64,000 nucleotides of DNA from Delphinus delphis (GCF_949987515.2 NW_027192672.1:1426001-1490000); one strand, 5' to 3'. Positions 46,201 to 60,379 are shown, counted from the stretch's first letter. A program made the numbers and translations. The notes: generated by a model from the sequence alone, not told the origin.

Positions 46201-49200
46201 TCCTGGTGGGAAATGAGAGTTAAATTTGCCCGTCCAGACACCTCCAGCTAGCCTCTCATTGGTTCTCGCTATTCCTGTTCATCTTCCACAGAAATTGCAA
46301 ACTGGGCCAAAAAAGAGGTTAAAGGGACTGACTCTCCAAGTAGGGAGAGTGTTAGTAAAGCGTCTGGAATGTTGCACCCGAGTACCAGGGTACGAAAACT
46401 GAGACATATTTGAACACGTCTCCCAATCACATGGTTGATCATACTCTAGGTTCCACATGCATGTTTTAGCTGAAGGAACAATACCTTACACCTGGGTAGT
46501 TGAAACCCGTGGAATGGGTACCATGCAACATGACTTCAAAGGGTCTTCATTTGCTCACGAAACTCTGCAATCCTATCACTGCTGCATTTATGCCCCTGTA
46601 CACATGCTTGATTCTCTTTCGGAGACATAGCAATCCATAGGTTTTAAGATACTTACTAGTCAGGTACATTCTTAGGCGTTTAATATGCGGTGTTGAGTCC
46701 ATTTCGTTGAGCAAGGAGTAGCTCTTGTCTATTCCATATTTGGCTTAAGGAACTTTATCTGTGCTCTTTTCAATCTCTGGTTTTATGCAGCACCCCAACT
46801 CACCTTTACCCTTAAGCAAGCATTAGTTGGTTTTCTAAATTTGAGACCCTGTTCTGTTCTGTCATTCAGTTCCTGTGTAGCCAAGTTTACAATCCGTGTA
46901 TTAGTGATATCTTATGATGTTTCTTTTTCTGTGTGACTTATTTCAGTTAGAATCATCATACCTGAATCCACTCATTGTGCTGCTAAGGGCCTGATGACAC
47001 AGATTTCATTGCTGAGTGATATTGCTTTGTAAGTAAATACCACAACTTCTTTATCCATTTTTCACTTTCTGCGATGTTGAACTTGTACTGTAAACGAGGT
47101 TCTTGTAAACAGAGCCGTTCCAAACTTTGGGGTGGCTGTGTCTTTTTGATTTTAATTTCCCTAAGCTATAGGACCATAAGTGGCAGTGCCCTAGGCTATG
47201 TTGCTTTGTTTTTTAGATGTTTCAGGAAACACCATACACTTCTCCCGAGTGTCTGTTGGCAATTTACATCCCGCCCATCAGTATAACAAGGCTCCCAGTT
47301 CTCCATGGCCTGTCCTGCCTTTCTGGATTTTACACTTTTTTCAGATGGCCCTTTTGACCGGGGGTAAGTGAGACTTCATTGTAGTGCAGATTTCCTTTGC
47401 CAGCTTGCTTGGTTGGCCAAAAAGGGCGTATGCGTTTTTTCCTGAATATATTCAGGAAAAAACGCATACGCCCTTTTTGGCCAAGTGCATCATTGTGGAC
47501 GTTCTGCCTCTTTTCCTATGCTTTCAATGCAATTCCAGTCTACCTCCTGAAATCGGTTTCCTGCAATTCTGCCCCGCTTTCAAGTCCTCTTGGCAGCCTT
47601 ACTTCAGTCTATTTTTGGACGATAGCTGTCATTTATAACTCTGCAGGTTTGTGAATTACAGTGCCCCTGAGCTCCTTTCTTCAACTCGCTTTCTTGTGAC
47701 CTGGCCGCAACACCGCAGGATGGCTTCAGGCCCTAATCTGGTTCCGGCACGGCACGCTGAGCCTTTGGTTAATTCCGCTTCCTGGTGGGAAATGAGAGTT
47801 AAATTTGCCCGTCCAGACACCTCCAGCTAGTCTCTCATTGGTTCTCGCTATTCCTGTTCATCTTCCGCAGAAATTGCAAACTGGGCCAAACAGGAGGTTA
47901 AAGGGACTGACTCTCCAAGTGGGGAGAGTGTTAGTAAAGCGTCTGGAATGTTGCACCCGAGTACCAGGGTACGAAAACTGAGACATATTTGAACACGTCT
48001 CCCAATCACATGGTTGATCATACTCTAGGTTCCACATGCATGTTTTAGCTGAAGGAACAATACCTTACACCTGGGTAGTTAAAACCCGTGGAATGGGTAC
48101 CATGCAATATGACTTCAAAGGGTCTTCATTTGCTCACGAAACTCTGCAATCCTATCACTGCTGCATTTATGCCCCTGTACACATGCTTGATTCTCTTTCG
48201 GAGACATAGCAATCCATAGGTTTTAAGATACTTACTAGTCAGGTACATTCTTAGGCGTTTAATATGGGGTGTTGAGTCCATTTCGTTGAGCAAGGAGTAG
48301 CTCTTGTCTATTCCATATTTGGCTTAAGGAACTTTATCTGTGCTCATTTCAATCTCTGGGTTTATGCAGCACCCCAACTCACCTTTCCCCTTAAGCAAGC
48401 ATAAGTTGGTTTTCTAATTTTGAGACCCTGTTCTGTTCTGTAATTCAGTTCCTGTGTAGCCAAGTTTACATTCCATGTATTACTGATATCTTATGATGTT
48501 TCTTTTTCTGTGTGACTTATTTCAGTTAGAATCATCATACCTGAATCCACTCATTGTGATGCTAAGGGCCTGATGACACAGATTTCATTGCTGAGTGATA
48601 TTGCTTTGTAAGTAAATACCACAACTTCTTTATCCATTTTTCACTTTCTGCGATGTTGAACTTGTACTGTAAACGAGGTTCTTGTAAACAGAGCCGTTCC
48701 AAACTTTGGGGTGGCTGTGTCTTTTTGATTTTAATTTCCCTAAGGTATAGGACCATAAGTGGAAGTGCCCTAGGTTCTGTTGCTTTGTTTTTTACATGTT
48801 TCAGGAAACACCATACACTTCTCCCGAGTGTCTGTTGGCAATTTACATCCCGCCCATCAGCATAACAAGGCTCCCAGTTCTCCATGGCCTGTCCTGCCTT
48901 TCTGGATTTTACACTTTTTTCAGATGGCCCTTTTGACCGGGGGGAAGTGAGACTTCATTGTAGTGCAGATTTCCTTTGCAAGCTTGCTTCGTTGGCCAAA
49001 AAGGGCGTATGCGTTTTTTCCTGAATATATTCAGGAAAAAACGCATACGCCCGTTTTGGCCAAGTGCATCATTGTGGACGTTCTGCCTCTTTTCCTATGC
49101 TTTCAATGCAATTCCAGTCTACCTCCTGAAATCGGTTTCCTGCAATTCTGCCCCGCTTTCAAGTCCTCTTGGCAGCCTTACTTCAGTCTATTTTTGGACG

Positions 49201-52200
49201 ATAGCTGTCATTTATAACTCTGCAGGTTTGTGAATTACAGTGCCCCTGAGCTCCTTTCTTCAACTCGCTTTCTTTTGAGCTGGCCGCAACACCACAGGAT
49301 GGCTTCAGGCCCTAATCTGGTTCCGGTACGGCACGCTGAGCCTTTGGTTATTTCCTCTTCCTGGTGGGAAATGAGAGTTAAATTTGCCCATCCAGACACC
49401 TCCAGCTAGTCTCTCATTGGTTCTCGCTATTCCTGTTCATCTTCCACAGAAATTGCAAACTAGGCCAAACAGGAGGTTAAAGGGACTGACTCTCCAAGTG
49501 GGGAGAGTGTTAGTAAAGCGTCTGGAATGTTGCACCCGAGTACCAGGGTACGAAAACTGAGACATATTTGAACACGTCTCCCGATCACATGGTTGATCAT
49601 ACTCTAGGTTCCACATGCATGTTTTAGCTGAAGGAAGAATACCTTAAACCTGTGTAGTTGAAACCCGTGGAATGGGTACCATGCAATATGACTTCAAAGG
49701 GTCTTCATTTGCTCACGAACCTCTCCAATCCTATCACTGCTGCGTTTATGCCCCAGTACACATGCTTGATTCTCTTTCGGAGACATAGCAATCCATAGGT
49801 TTTAAGATACTTACTAGTCAGGTAAATTCTTAGGTGTTTAATATGCGGTGTTGAGTCCATTTCGTTGAGCAAGGAGTAGCTCTTGTCTATTCCATATTTG
49901 GCTTAAGGAACTTTATCTGTGCTCATTTCAATCTCTGGTTTTATGCAGCACCCCAACTCACCTTTACCCTTAAGCAAGCATAAGTTGGTTTTCTAAATTT
50001 GAGAACATGTTCTGTTCTGTCATTCAGTTCCTGTGTAGCCAAGTATACAATCCGTGTATTAGTGATATCTTATGATGTTTCTTTTTCTGTGTGACTTATT
50101 TCAGTTAGAATCATCATACCTGAATCCACTCATTGTGCTGCTAAGGGCCTGATGACACAGATTTCATTGCTGAGTGATATTGCTTTGTAAGTAAATACCA
50201 CAACTTCTTTATCCATTTTTCACTTTCTGCGATGTTGAACTTGTACTGTAAACGAGGTTCTTGTAAACAGATCCGTTCCAAACTTTGGGGTGGCTGTGTC
50301 TTTTTGATTTTAATTTCCCTAAGCTATAGGACCATAAGTGGCAGTGCCCTAGGCTCTGTTGCTTTGTTTTTTAGATGTTTAAGGAAACACCATACACTTC
50401 TCCCGAGTGTCTGTTGGCAATTTACATCCCGCCAATCAGTATAACAAGGCTCCCAGTTCTCCATAGCCTGTCCTGCCTTTCTGGATTTTACACTTTTTTC
50501 AGATGGCCCTTTTGACCGGGGGGAAGTGAGACTTCATTGTAGTGCAGATTTCCTTTGCAAGCTTGCTTGGTTGGCCAAAAAGGGCGTATGCGTTTTTTCC
50601 TGAATATATTCAGGAAAAAACGCATACGCCCTTTTTGGCCAAGTGCATCATTGTGGACGTTCTGCCTCTTTTCCTATGCTTTCAATGCAATTCCAGTCTA
50701 CCTCCTGAAATCGGTTTCCTGCAATTCTGCCCCGCTTTCAAGTCCTCTTGGCAGCCTTACTTCAGTCTATTTTTGGACGATAGCTGTCATTTATAACTCT
50801 GCAGGTTTGTGAATTACAGTGCCCCTGAGCTCCTTTCTTCAACTCGCTTTCTTTTGAGCTGGCCGCAACACCGCAGGATGGCTTCAGGCCCTAATCTGAT
50901 TCTGGTACGGAACGCTGAGCCTTTGGTTATTTCCTCTTCCTGGTGGGAAATGAGAGTTAAATTTGCCCGTCCAGACACCTCCAGCTAGTCTCTCATTGGT
51001 TCTCGCTATTCCTGTTCATCTTCCGCAGAAATTGCAAACTGGGCCAAACAGGAGGTTAAAGGGACTGACTCTCCAAGTCGGGAGAGTGTTAGTAAAGCGT
51101 CTGGAATGTTGCACCCGAGTACCAGGGTACGAAAACTGGGACATATTTGAACACATCTCCCGATCACATGGTTGATCATACTCTAGGTTCCACATGCATG
51201 TTTTAGCTGAAGGAAGAATACCTTAAACCTGGGTAGTTGAAACCCGTGGAATGGGTACCATGCAATATGACTTCAAAGGGTCTTCATTTGCTCACCGAAC
51301 CTCTCCAATCCTATCACTGCTGCGTTTATGCCCCTGTACACATGCTTGATTCTCTTTCGGAGACATAGCAATCCATAGGTTTTAAGATACTTACTAGTCA
51401 GGTACATTCTTAGGCGTTTAATATGCGGTGTTGAGTCCATTTCGTTGAGCAAGGAGTAGCTCTTGTCTATTCCATATTTGGCTTAAGGAACTTTATCTGT
51501 GCTCATTTCAATCTCTGGGTTTATGCAGCACCCCAACTCACCTTTCCCCTTAAGCAAGCATAAGTTGGTTTTCTAAATTTGAGAACCTGTTCTGTTCTGT
51601 CATTCAGTTCCTGTGTAGCCAACTTTACCTTCCGTGTATTACTGATATCTTATGATGTTTCTTTTTCTGTGTGACTTATTTCAGTTAGAATCATCATACC
51701 TGAATCCACTCATTGTGCTGCTAAGGGCCTGATGACACAGATTTCATTGCTGAGTGATATTGCTTTGTAAGTAAATACCACAACTTCTTTATCCATTTTT
51801 CACTTTCTGCGATGTTGAACTTGTACGGTAAACGAGATTCTTGTAAACAGAGCCGTTCCAAACTTTGGGGTGGCTGTGTCTTTTTGATTTTAATTTCCCT
51901 AAGCTATAGGACCATAAGTGGCAGTGCCCTAGGCTCTGTTGCTTTGTTTTTTAGATGTTTAAGGAAACACCATACACTTCTCCCGAGTGGTTGTTGGCAA
52001 TTTACATCCCGCCCATCAGTATAACAAGGCTCCCAGTTCTCCATGGCCTGTCCTGCCTTTCTGGATTTTACACTTTTTTCAGATGGCCCTTTTGACCGGG
52101 GGGAAGTGAGACTTCATTGTAGTGCAGATTTCCTTTGCAAGCTTGCTTGGTTGGCCAAAAAGGGCGTATGCGTTTTTTCCTGAATATATTCAGGAAAAAA

Positions 52201-55200
52201 CGCATACGCCCTTTTTGGCCAAGTGCATCATTGTGGACGTTCTGCCTCTTTTCCTATGCTTTCAATGCAATTCCAGTCTACCTCCTGAAATCGGTTTCCT
52301 GCAATTCTGCCCCGCTTTCAAGTCCTCTTGGCAGCCTTACTTCAGTCTATTTTTGGACGATAGCTGTCATTTATAACTCTGCAGGTTTGTGAATTACAGT
52401 GCCCCTGAGCTCCTTTCTTCAACTCGCTTTCTTTTGAGCTGGCCGCAACACCGCAGGATGGCTTCAGGCCCTAATCTGGTTCCGGTACGGCACGCTGAGC
52501 CTTTGGTTAATTCCTCTTCCTGGTGGGAAATGAGAGTTAAATTTGCCCGTCCAGACACCCCCAGCTAGTCTCTCATTGGTTCTCGCTATTCCTGTTCATC
52601 TTCCACAGAAATTGCAAACTGGGCCAAACAGGAAGTTAAAGGGACTGACTCTCCAAGTGGGGAGAGTGTTAGTAAAGCGTCTGGAATGTTGCACCCGAGT
52701 ACCAGGTGAGGAAAACTGAGACATATTTGAACACGTCTCCCGTTCACATGGTTGATCATAGTTGGGTTCCACATGCATGTTTTAGCTGAAGGAAGAATAC
52801 CTTAAACCTGTGTATTTGAAACCCGTGGAATGGGTACCATGCAATATGACTTCAAAGGGTCTTCATTTGCTCACCGAACCTCTCCAATCCTATCACTGCT
52901 GCGTTTATGCCCCTGTACACATGCTTGATTCTCTTTCGGAGACATAGCAATCCATAGGTTTTAAGATACTTACTAGTCAGGTACATTCTTAGGCGTTTAA
53001 TATGGGGTGTTGAGTCCATTTCGTTGAGCAAGGAGTAGCTCTTGTCTATTCCATATTTGGCTTAAGGAACTTTATCTGTGCTCATTTCAATCTCTGGGTT
53101 TATGCAGCACCCCAACTCACCTTTACCCTTAAGCAAGCATAAGTTGGTTTTCTAAATTTGAGACCCTGTTCTGTTCTGTAATTCAGTTCCTGTGTAGCCA
53201 AGTTTACATTCCGTGTATTACTGATATCTTATGATGTTTCTTTTTCTGTGTGACTTATTTCAGTTAGAATCATCATACCTGAATCCACTCATTGTGCTGC
53301 TAAGGGCCTGATGACATAGATTTCATTGCTGAGTGATATTGCTTTGTAAGTGAATACCACAACTTCTTTATCCATTTTTCACTTTCTGCGATGTTGAACT
53401 TGTATTGTAAACGAGGTTCTTGTAAACAGAGGCGTCCCAAACTTTGGGGTGGCTGTGTCTTTTTGATTTTAATTTCCCTAAGCTATAGGACCATAAGTGG
53501 CAGTGCCCTAGGCTCTGTTGCTTTGTTTTTTAGATGTTTCAGGAAACACCATACACTTCTCCCGAGTGTCTGTTGGCAATTTACATCCCGCCCATCAGCA
53601 TAACAAGGCTCCCAGTTCTCCATGGCCTGTCCTGCCTTTCTGGATTTTACACTTTTTTCAGATGGCCCTTTTGACCGGGGGGAAGTGAGACTTCATTGTA
53701 GTGCAGATTTCCTTTGCAAGCTTGCTTGCTTGGCCAAAAAGTGCGTATGCGTTTTTTCCTGAATATATTCAGGAAAAAACGCATATGCCCTTTTTGGCCA
53801 AGTGCATCATTGTGGACGTTCTGCCTCTTTTCCTATGCTTTCAATGCAATTCCAGTCTACCTCCTGAAATCGGTTTCCTGCAATTCTGCCCCGCTTTCAA
53901 TTCCTCTTGGCAGCCTTACTTCAGTCTATTATTGGACGATAGCTGTCATTTATAACTCTGCAGGTTTGTGAATTACAGTGCCCCTGAGCTCCTTTCTTCA
54001 ACTCGCTTTCTTTTGAGCTGGCCGCAACACCGCAGGATGGCTTCAGGCCCGAATGTGGTTCCGGCACGGCACGCTGAGCCTTTGGTTAATTCCTCTTCCT
54101 GGTGGGAAATGAGAGTTAAATTTGCCCGTCCAGACACCTTCAGCTAGCCTCTCATTGGTTCTCGCTATTCCTGTTCATCTTCCGCAGAAATTGCAAACTG
54201 GGCCAAACAGGAGGTTAATGGGACTGACTCTCCAAGTCGGGAGAGTGTTAGTAAAGCGTCTGGAATGTTGCACCCGAGTACCAGGGTACGAAAACTGGGA
54301 TATATTTGAACACGTCTCCCGTTCACATGGTTGATCATACTTGGGTTCCACATGCATGTTTTAGCTGAAGGAAGAATACCTTAAACCTGTGTATTTGAAA
54401 CCCGTGGAATGGGTACCATGCAATATGACTTCAAAGGGTCTTCATTTGCTCACCGAACCTCTCCAATCCTATCACTGCTGCGTTTATGCCCCTGTACACA
54501 TGCTTGATTCTCTTTCGGAGACATAGCAATCCATAGGTTTTACGATACTTACTAGTCAGGTACATTCTTACGCGTTTAATATGCGGTGTTGAGTCCATTT
54601 CGTTGAGCAAGGAGTAGCTCTTGTCTATTCTATGTTTGACTTAAGGAAATTTATCTGTGCTCATTTCAATCTCTGGTTTTATGCAGCACCCCAACTCACC
54701 TTTACCCTTAAGCACGCATAAGTTGGTTTTCTAAATTTGAGACCCTGTTCTGTTCTGTAATTCAGTTCCTGTGTAGCCAAGTTTACATTCCGTGTATTAC
54801 TGATATCTTATGATGTTTCTTTTTCTGTGTGACTTATTTCAGTTAGAATCATCATACCTGAACCCACTCATTGTGCTGCTAAGGGCCTGATGACATAGAT
54901 TTCATTGCTGAGTGATATTGCTTTGTAAGTAAATACCACAACTTCTTTATCCATTTTTCACTTTCTGCGATGTTGAACTTGTACTGTGAACGAGGTTCTT
55001 ATAAACAGAGGCGTCCCAAACTTTGGGGTGGCTGTGTCTTTCTGATTTTAATTTCCCTAAGCTATAGGACCATAAGTGGAAGTGCCCTAGGCTCTGTTGC
55101 TTTGTTTTTTAGATGTTTCAGGAAACACCATACACTTCTCCCGAGTGGTTGTTGGCAATTTACATCCCGCCCATCAGCATAACAAGGCTCCCAGTTCTCC

Positions 55201-56970
55201 ATGGCCTGTCCTGCCTTTCTGGATTTTACACTTTTTTCAGATGGCCCTTTTGACCGGGGGGAAGTGAGACTTCATTGTAGTGCAGATTTCCTTTGCAAGC
55301 TTGCTTGTTTGGCCAAAAAGGGCGTATGCGTTTTTTCCTGAATATATTCAGGAAAAAACGCATACGCCCTTTTTGGCCAAGTGCATCATTGTGGACGTTC
55401 TGCCTCTTTTCCTATGCTTTCAATGCAATTTCAGTCTACCTCCTGAAATCGGTTTCCTGCAATTCTGCCCCGCTTTCAAGTCCTCTTGGCAGCCTTACTT
55501 CAGTCTATTTTTGGGCGATAGCTGTCATTTATAACTCTGCAGGTTTGTGAATTACAGTGCCCCTGAGCTCCTTTCTTCAACTCGCTTTCTTGTGAGCTGG
55601 CCGCAACACCGCAGGATGGCTTCAGGCCCTAATCTGGTTCCAGCACGGTACGCTGAGCCTTTGGTTAATTCCTCTTCCTGGTGGGAAATGAGAGTTAAAT
55701 TTGCCCGTCCAGACACCTCCAGCTAGCCTCTCATTGGTTCTCACTATTCCTGTTCATCTTTCGCAGAAATTGCAAACTGGGCCAAACAGGAGGTTAAAGG
55801 GACTGACTCTCCAAGACGGGAGTGTGTTAGTAAAGCGTCTGGAATGTTACACCCGAGTACCAGGGGGGGAAAACTGAGACATATTTGAACACGTCTCCCG
55901 TTCACATGGTTGATCATACTCTGGGTTCCACATGCATGTTTTAGCTGAAGGAAGAATACCTTAAACCTGGAGAGTTAAGACCCGTGGAAAGGGTACCATG
56001 CAATATGACTTCAAAGGGTCTTCATTTGCTCATGAACCTCTCCAATCCTATCACTGCTGTGTTTATGCCCCTGTACACATGCTTGATTCTCTTTCGGAGA
56101 CATAGCAATCCATAGGTTTTAAGATACTTACTAGTCAGGTATATTCTTAGGCGTTTAATATGGGGTGTTGAGTCCATTTCGTTGAGCAATGAGTAGCTCT
56201 TGTCTATTCCATATTTGGCTTAAGGAACTTTATCTGTGCTCATTTCAATCTCTGGTTTTATGCAGCACCCCAACTCACCTTTCCCCTTAAGCACGCATAA
56301 GTTGGTTTTCTAAATTTGAGACCCTGTTCTGTTCTGTAATTCAGTTCCTGTGTAGCCAAGTTTACATTCCGTGTATTACTGATATCTTATGATGTTTCTT
56401 TTTCTGTGTGACTTATTTCAGTTCGAATCATCATACCTGAATCCACTCATTGTGATGCTAAGGGCCTGATGACACAGATTTCATTGCTGAGTGATATTGC
56501 TTTGTAAGTAAATACCACAAGTTCTTTATCCATTTTTCACTTTCTGCGATATTGAACTTGTACTGTAAACGAGGTTCTTGTAAACAGAGCCGTTCCAAAC
56601 TTTGGGGTGGCTGTGTCTTTTTGATTTTAATTTCCCTAAGCTATAGGACCATAAGTGGAAGTGCCCTAGGCTCTGTTGCTTTGTTTTTTAGATGTTTCAG
56701 GAAACACCATACACTTCTCCCGAGTGGTTGTTGGCAATTTACATCCCGCCCATCAGCATAACAAGGCTCCCAGTTCTCCATGGCCTGTCCTGCCTTTCTG
56801 GATTTTACACTTTTTTCAGATGGCCCTTTTGACCGGGGGGAAGTGAGACTTCATTGTAGTGCAGATTTCCTTTGCAAGCTTGCTTGGTTGGCCAAAAAGG
56901 GCGTATGCGTTTTTTCCTGAATATATTCAGGAAAAAACGCATACGCCCTTTTTGGCCAAGTGCATCATTG
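40272..56970. repeat. Macrosatellite array, right arm
   Basis: Continuation of the same array after the provirus. The first unit resumes at the target duplication TTTATG. Palindromes start at 41098, 42677, 44257, 45834, 47413, 48992, 50571, 52151, 53730, 55309 and 56888. From 32118 to 41098 is 8,980 bp; subtracting the 7,395-bp provirus and the 6-bp target duplication leaves exactly 1,579 bp, one normal unit. Homogeneity ends abruptly at about 56,970, just after the last near-identical palindrome, where the sequence changes to a strongly diverged version of the same unit. Confidence 0.95.
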
Positions 56971-58637
56971 TCGAGTTTCTGACTCTCTTCATATGTTTTC
57001 AATGCAATTCCAGTCTACCTCCTGAAATTGGTTTCCTGCAATTCTGCCTTGCTTTCAATGCCTCTTCATAGCCTTACCTAAATATATTTTTTAAAAATAG
57101 TTGGCCTTTATAACTCTGCAGGTTTTTGAATTGCAGTGGCCCTTAGCTCCATTTTTTAGCTCTTATTTTTGTGGTCTTGCCCCATAACCACAGGATTCCT
57201 TGAAGCCCTATTTTTCTTCTGGGGCACCTTGCTGTGCCTTTGGTTAATTCTTCTTACTGATGTGATATTAGAGTGACATGTGCCCATTGAAACCGCTACA
57301 GCTAGTTTCTCACTGGTTCCCCCTATTCCCATTCATCCTCTGCACTAACTGCAGACTGTGCGATACCAGAACTTAAAGGCATTGACTCCATGTGGGGATG
57401 TTGTTAGTAAAGCGGCTGGAATGTCGATCCGGAGCCCCAGGAGAGGAAAAATGAGGTGCGTTTTAGAAACCTTTCCCGATCATATGGTATACCAGTCGCT
57501 GGGTTTCCCAAGCATGGTTTAGCTGTAGGAAGATTCCCTTCAACCTGGAGTGTTGGGACCCTTGGACTGAGTAGCATGAAGTATTGCATTAAACTTTCGG
57601 CAGTTGCTCACCAAAGCTCACCAATCCTGTCAGCCCCAAGTGTCCAGCCTTATGTCTTATCCAGCTGTGGGTTTATATGTGGTCAATCCAGGTTGCATCA
57701 CAGCCCCTGAGCGAATTTTGTAAGAATTTTTCTCTCTTTCATTGTTTCAGCGTTTTGTTTTTAAAATTTATTTCTATAATGGGGTTTAGCTCCTTTTCAC
57801 TGCTGTGTTTGTGCCGCTCTGCACACACTTGATTCCCTTATGGAGATATATCAATACATGGGTTTTAAGATTCTTATTCCTCAGATATATTTCTCTGCGG
57901 TGTATAGGGTGTGTTGAGGCCTGTTCATTGAGCAAGGTGTAGATCTTGTCTAATACCTATTTGGTTTATTGAACGGTATCTGTGCTAATTTCAAACTCTG
58001 GTTTTATGCATCACCCCACCTCTCCTTTCCCCTTAAGCTGACATAAGTGTGTTTTCTAAATGTGAGACACTGTTCTGTTCTGTAATTCATTTCTTGTGCA
58101 GCCATATTTACCCTCCCTCTATAAGTGATATCTTATGATATGTTTCTTTTTCTGTTTGACTTATTTCAAGTAGTATTATCGGACCTAAATCCACTCTTTA
58201 TCCTTCTACTAGCCTTATTACATTGATTTCATGGTGAAGAGATATTCCATTGTACATAAGTACCACATCTTCTTTATCCATTGTTCTCTTTCCTGGGATA
58301 TTTAAGGTGTACTGAAGTTGAGGTTCTTGTAAACAGAGTAGCCCTAAACTGTGGTGTGCTTGTGTCTTGTTGATTTTTAGACTTCCCTAGATATACTCCC
58401 ATGATTGGAAGAGTCCTATGCTCTGTAGCTCTGTTTTTTAGATGATTTAGGAACCACCATACACTTCTCCAGAGTGGCTCTCGGCAGTTCACACACTGCC
58501 CATCAGCATATAAAGGCTCCCTGTTCTCCATGGCCTGTCCTGCATTTCTGGTTTTTACAATTTTTTAGGATGGCCCTTTTGACCGGTGGGAAGTGAGACT
58601 TCTTTGTTGTGCACATTTGCATTGCTTGCTTGCTTCG
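56971..58637. repeat. Diverged edge unit 1
   Basis: Same order of sequence blocks as the array unit but with many substitutions and small indels, starting abruptly after the palindrome at 56888. The palindrome-to-palindrome distance is 1,750 bp instead of 1,579. The difference is largely one segment (57,633-57,798) absent from the homogenised units. The L1-derived half starts near 57,745 with T-rich sequence that fits the complement of an L1 A-tail. No gene seen. Confidence 0.85.
57633..57798. other. Segment present in edge units but deleted from all array units
   Basis: Array units read CCAATCCTATCACTGCTGCG. Edge unit 1 has CCAATCCTGTCA, then about 166 bp, then CACTGCTGTG. Edge unit 2 has a matching segment at about 59,380-59,545. 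The segment covers the T-rich start of the reversed L1 and about 100 bp of non-L1 sequence. The array units are the derived, shortened form. Confidence 0.75.
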
Positions 58638-58709
58638 TTGCCCATAAAGTGCGTATGCGTTTTTTCCTGGATATAATCAGGAAAAAACGCATACGCCCTT
58701 TTGGGCCAA
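58638..58709. mobile_element. Palindrome of edge unit 1/2, imperfect
   Basis: Still 72 bp. The inner arms GTATGCGTTTTTTCCTG and CAGGAAAAAACGCATACGCCC are almost unchanged from the array, while the outer left arm (TTGCCCATAAAGTG) has changed. The flanking sequence is far more diverged than the arms. Confidence 0.8.
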
Positions 58710-60379
58710 CTGCATCATTGTCGAAATTCTGCCGCTTTTCATGTGCGTTAAAGACGAGTCCAATCTATCTCTTGAAATCTGTTTCTTGCAATTCTGTCTT
58801 GCATTCAGATCCTCTTCTTTGCCTTACCTCAACATATTTTTGGACGTTAGTTTTCATTTATAACTCTGCAGGTTTGTGAATTGCAGTGACGCTGAGCTCC
58901 ATTTTTTAAGTTGCTCTTTTGTGAGCTGGCCTCAAACCCGCAGGATTGCTTCAGGCCCTATTTTGGCTCCGGCGAGGCAGGCTGAGCCTTTCTTTAATTC
59001 TTATTCTTAATGGGAAATTAGAGTGATATGTGCCCGTCCAAACCCCTACAACTCTTCTCTCATTGGTTCCCCCTCTTCCCGTTCATCCTCCTCACAATTT
59101 GCAAAATGTGTGAAACAGAAGTTTAAATGTGCTGATTCTCCAAGTGGGGAGATTCTAAGTAGCGTGGCTGGAATGGTGAACAGGAGCACCAGGAGAGGAT
59201 AAATGAGGTGCATTTTAGACACATCTCCCGATCACATGGTGTACAGTCCTCTGGGTTTTCCATGCATGTTTTAGCTGTAGGAAGATCCCTTGAACCTGCA
59301 GATTTGGGACCCATTGAATGGGTACCAGGTAGTATTACTTTAAAGGGTGTGCATTTCCTCACCCAACCTCACATTTCTCTTAGCGCAAACAGTTTCCAGC
59401 CTTATGTCTCATCCTGCTGTGGGTCTAGATGTGTTCAATCCATGTTGCATCACCGTCCCTGAGGAAAAGTTGTAAGAGGTTTTCTCTGTCTCTCTGTCGT
59501 TTATTTTTTTCAATTTATTACTATATTGGTTACAGCTGATTTTCAAAGCTCTGTTTCTTGCTGCTGTACATCCACTTGATTCACGTACAGAGAGACATCA
59601 ATAAATTCTTTTTCAGATTCTTACCAGTCGTATATATTCTTTTCCGGTGACTTGAGTGTGCTGAGTGCAGTTCTTTTAGCTACCGTGTAGGCCTTGTTGA
59701 TTATCAGTTTGGTATTTGGAATGGTATCTTTGCTAATTTCAACCTCCTGGATGATGCCTCACCCCTCCCCACCTTTCCCGTTTAGCAGCCTTATGCGTGT
59801 TTTCTACATATTTGACTATGTTTTTGTTTTGTAATTTATTTCATGTGTAGCCATTTTGGATTCCACCTTTAAGTGATATCTTATGATATGTGTCTTTTTC
59901 TTTTTGAATTCTGTCACTTAGAATGATCATACGTAACTCCTCCGGAGTTGTTACAACTGGCCATATTTCATTGATTTCCAGGCTGAATAATATTCCACTC
60001 TACCTAAGTACCACATCTCTATCCATTTTTTCCCTCCAGAGACATTTAAGTTATATCCTAGTCGAGGATCTTTTAAACAGAGAGGGGGTAAACATTGGGG
60101 TGCCTGTGTCCTCTCGATTTTTGTTTTTCCCAAGATATACGCCCATGAGTGCAAGTGCCCTATGCTCTGTAGCTCATTTTTTAGATGCTTTAGTAAACAC
60201 AATACACTTCTCCAGAATGGCCGTTGGCAATATACATTTCCACTATAAGTCTCACAGAGCTCCCTCTTCTCGTTGCCCTGTCCTGCATTTCTGTTGTTTA
60301 CGCTTTATGAGGATGGCTCTTCTGACTGATGCGAAGTGATATCTTTTGTAGTATTGACTTCCAGTGCCCACCTGTTTGG
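58710..60379. repeat. Diverged edge unit 2
   Basis: Second outer unit, more diverged. It includes a homologue of the segment missing from the array (about 59,380-59,545), for example GTTCAATCCATGTTGCATCA against GGTCAATCCAGGTTGCATCA in edge unit 1. The reversed L1 part (about 59,505-60,379) is easier to recognise than in the array. Distance to the next palindrome is 1,742 bp. Confidence 0.8.

Noticed and set aside
80..56970. Regularly spaced identical repeats as a CRISPR-like array
   Set aside because: The spacing is 1.58 kb, the 'spacers' are themselves repeats, and the context is clearly mammalian satellite and retroviral DNA.
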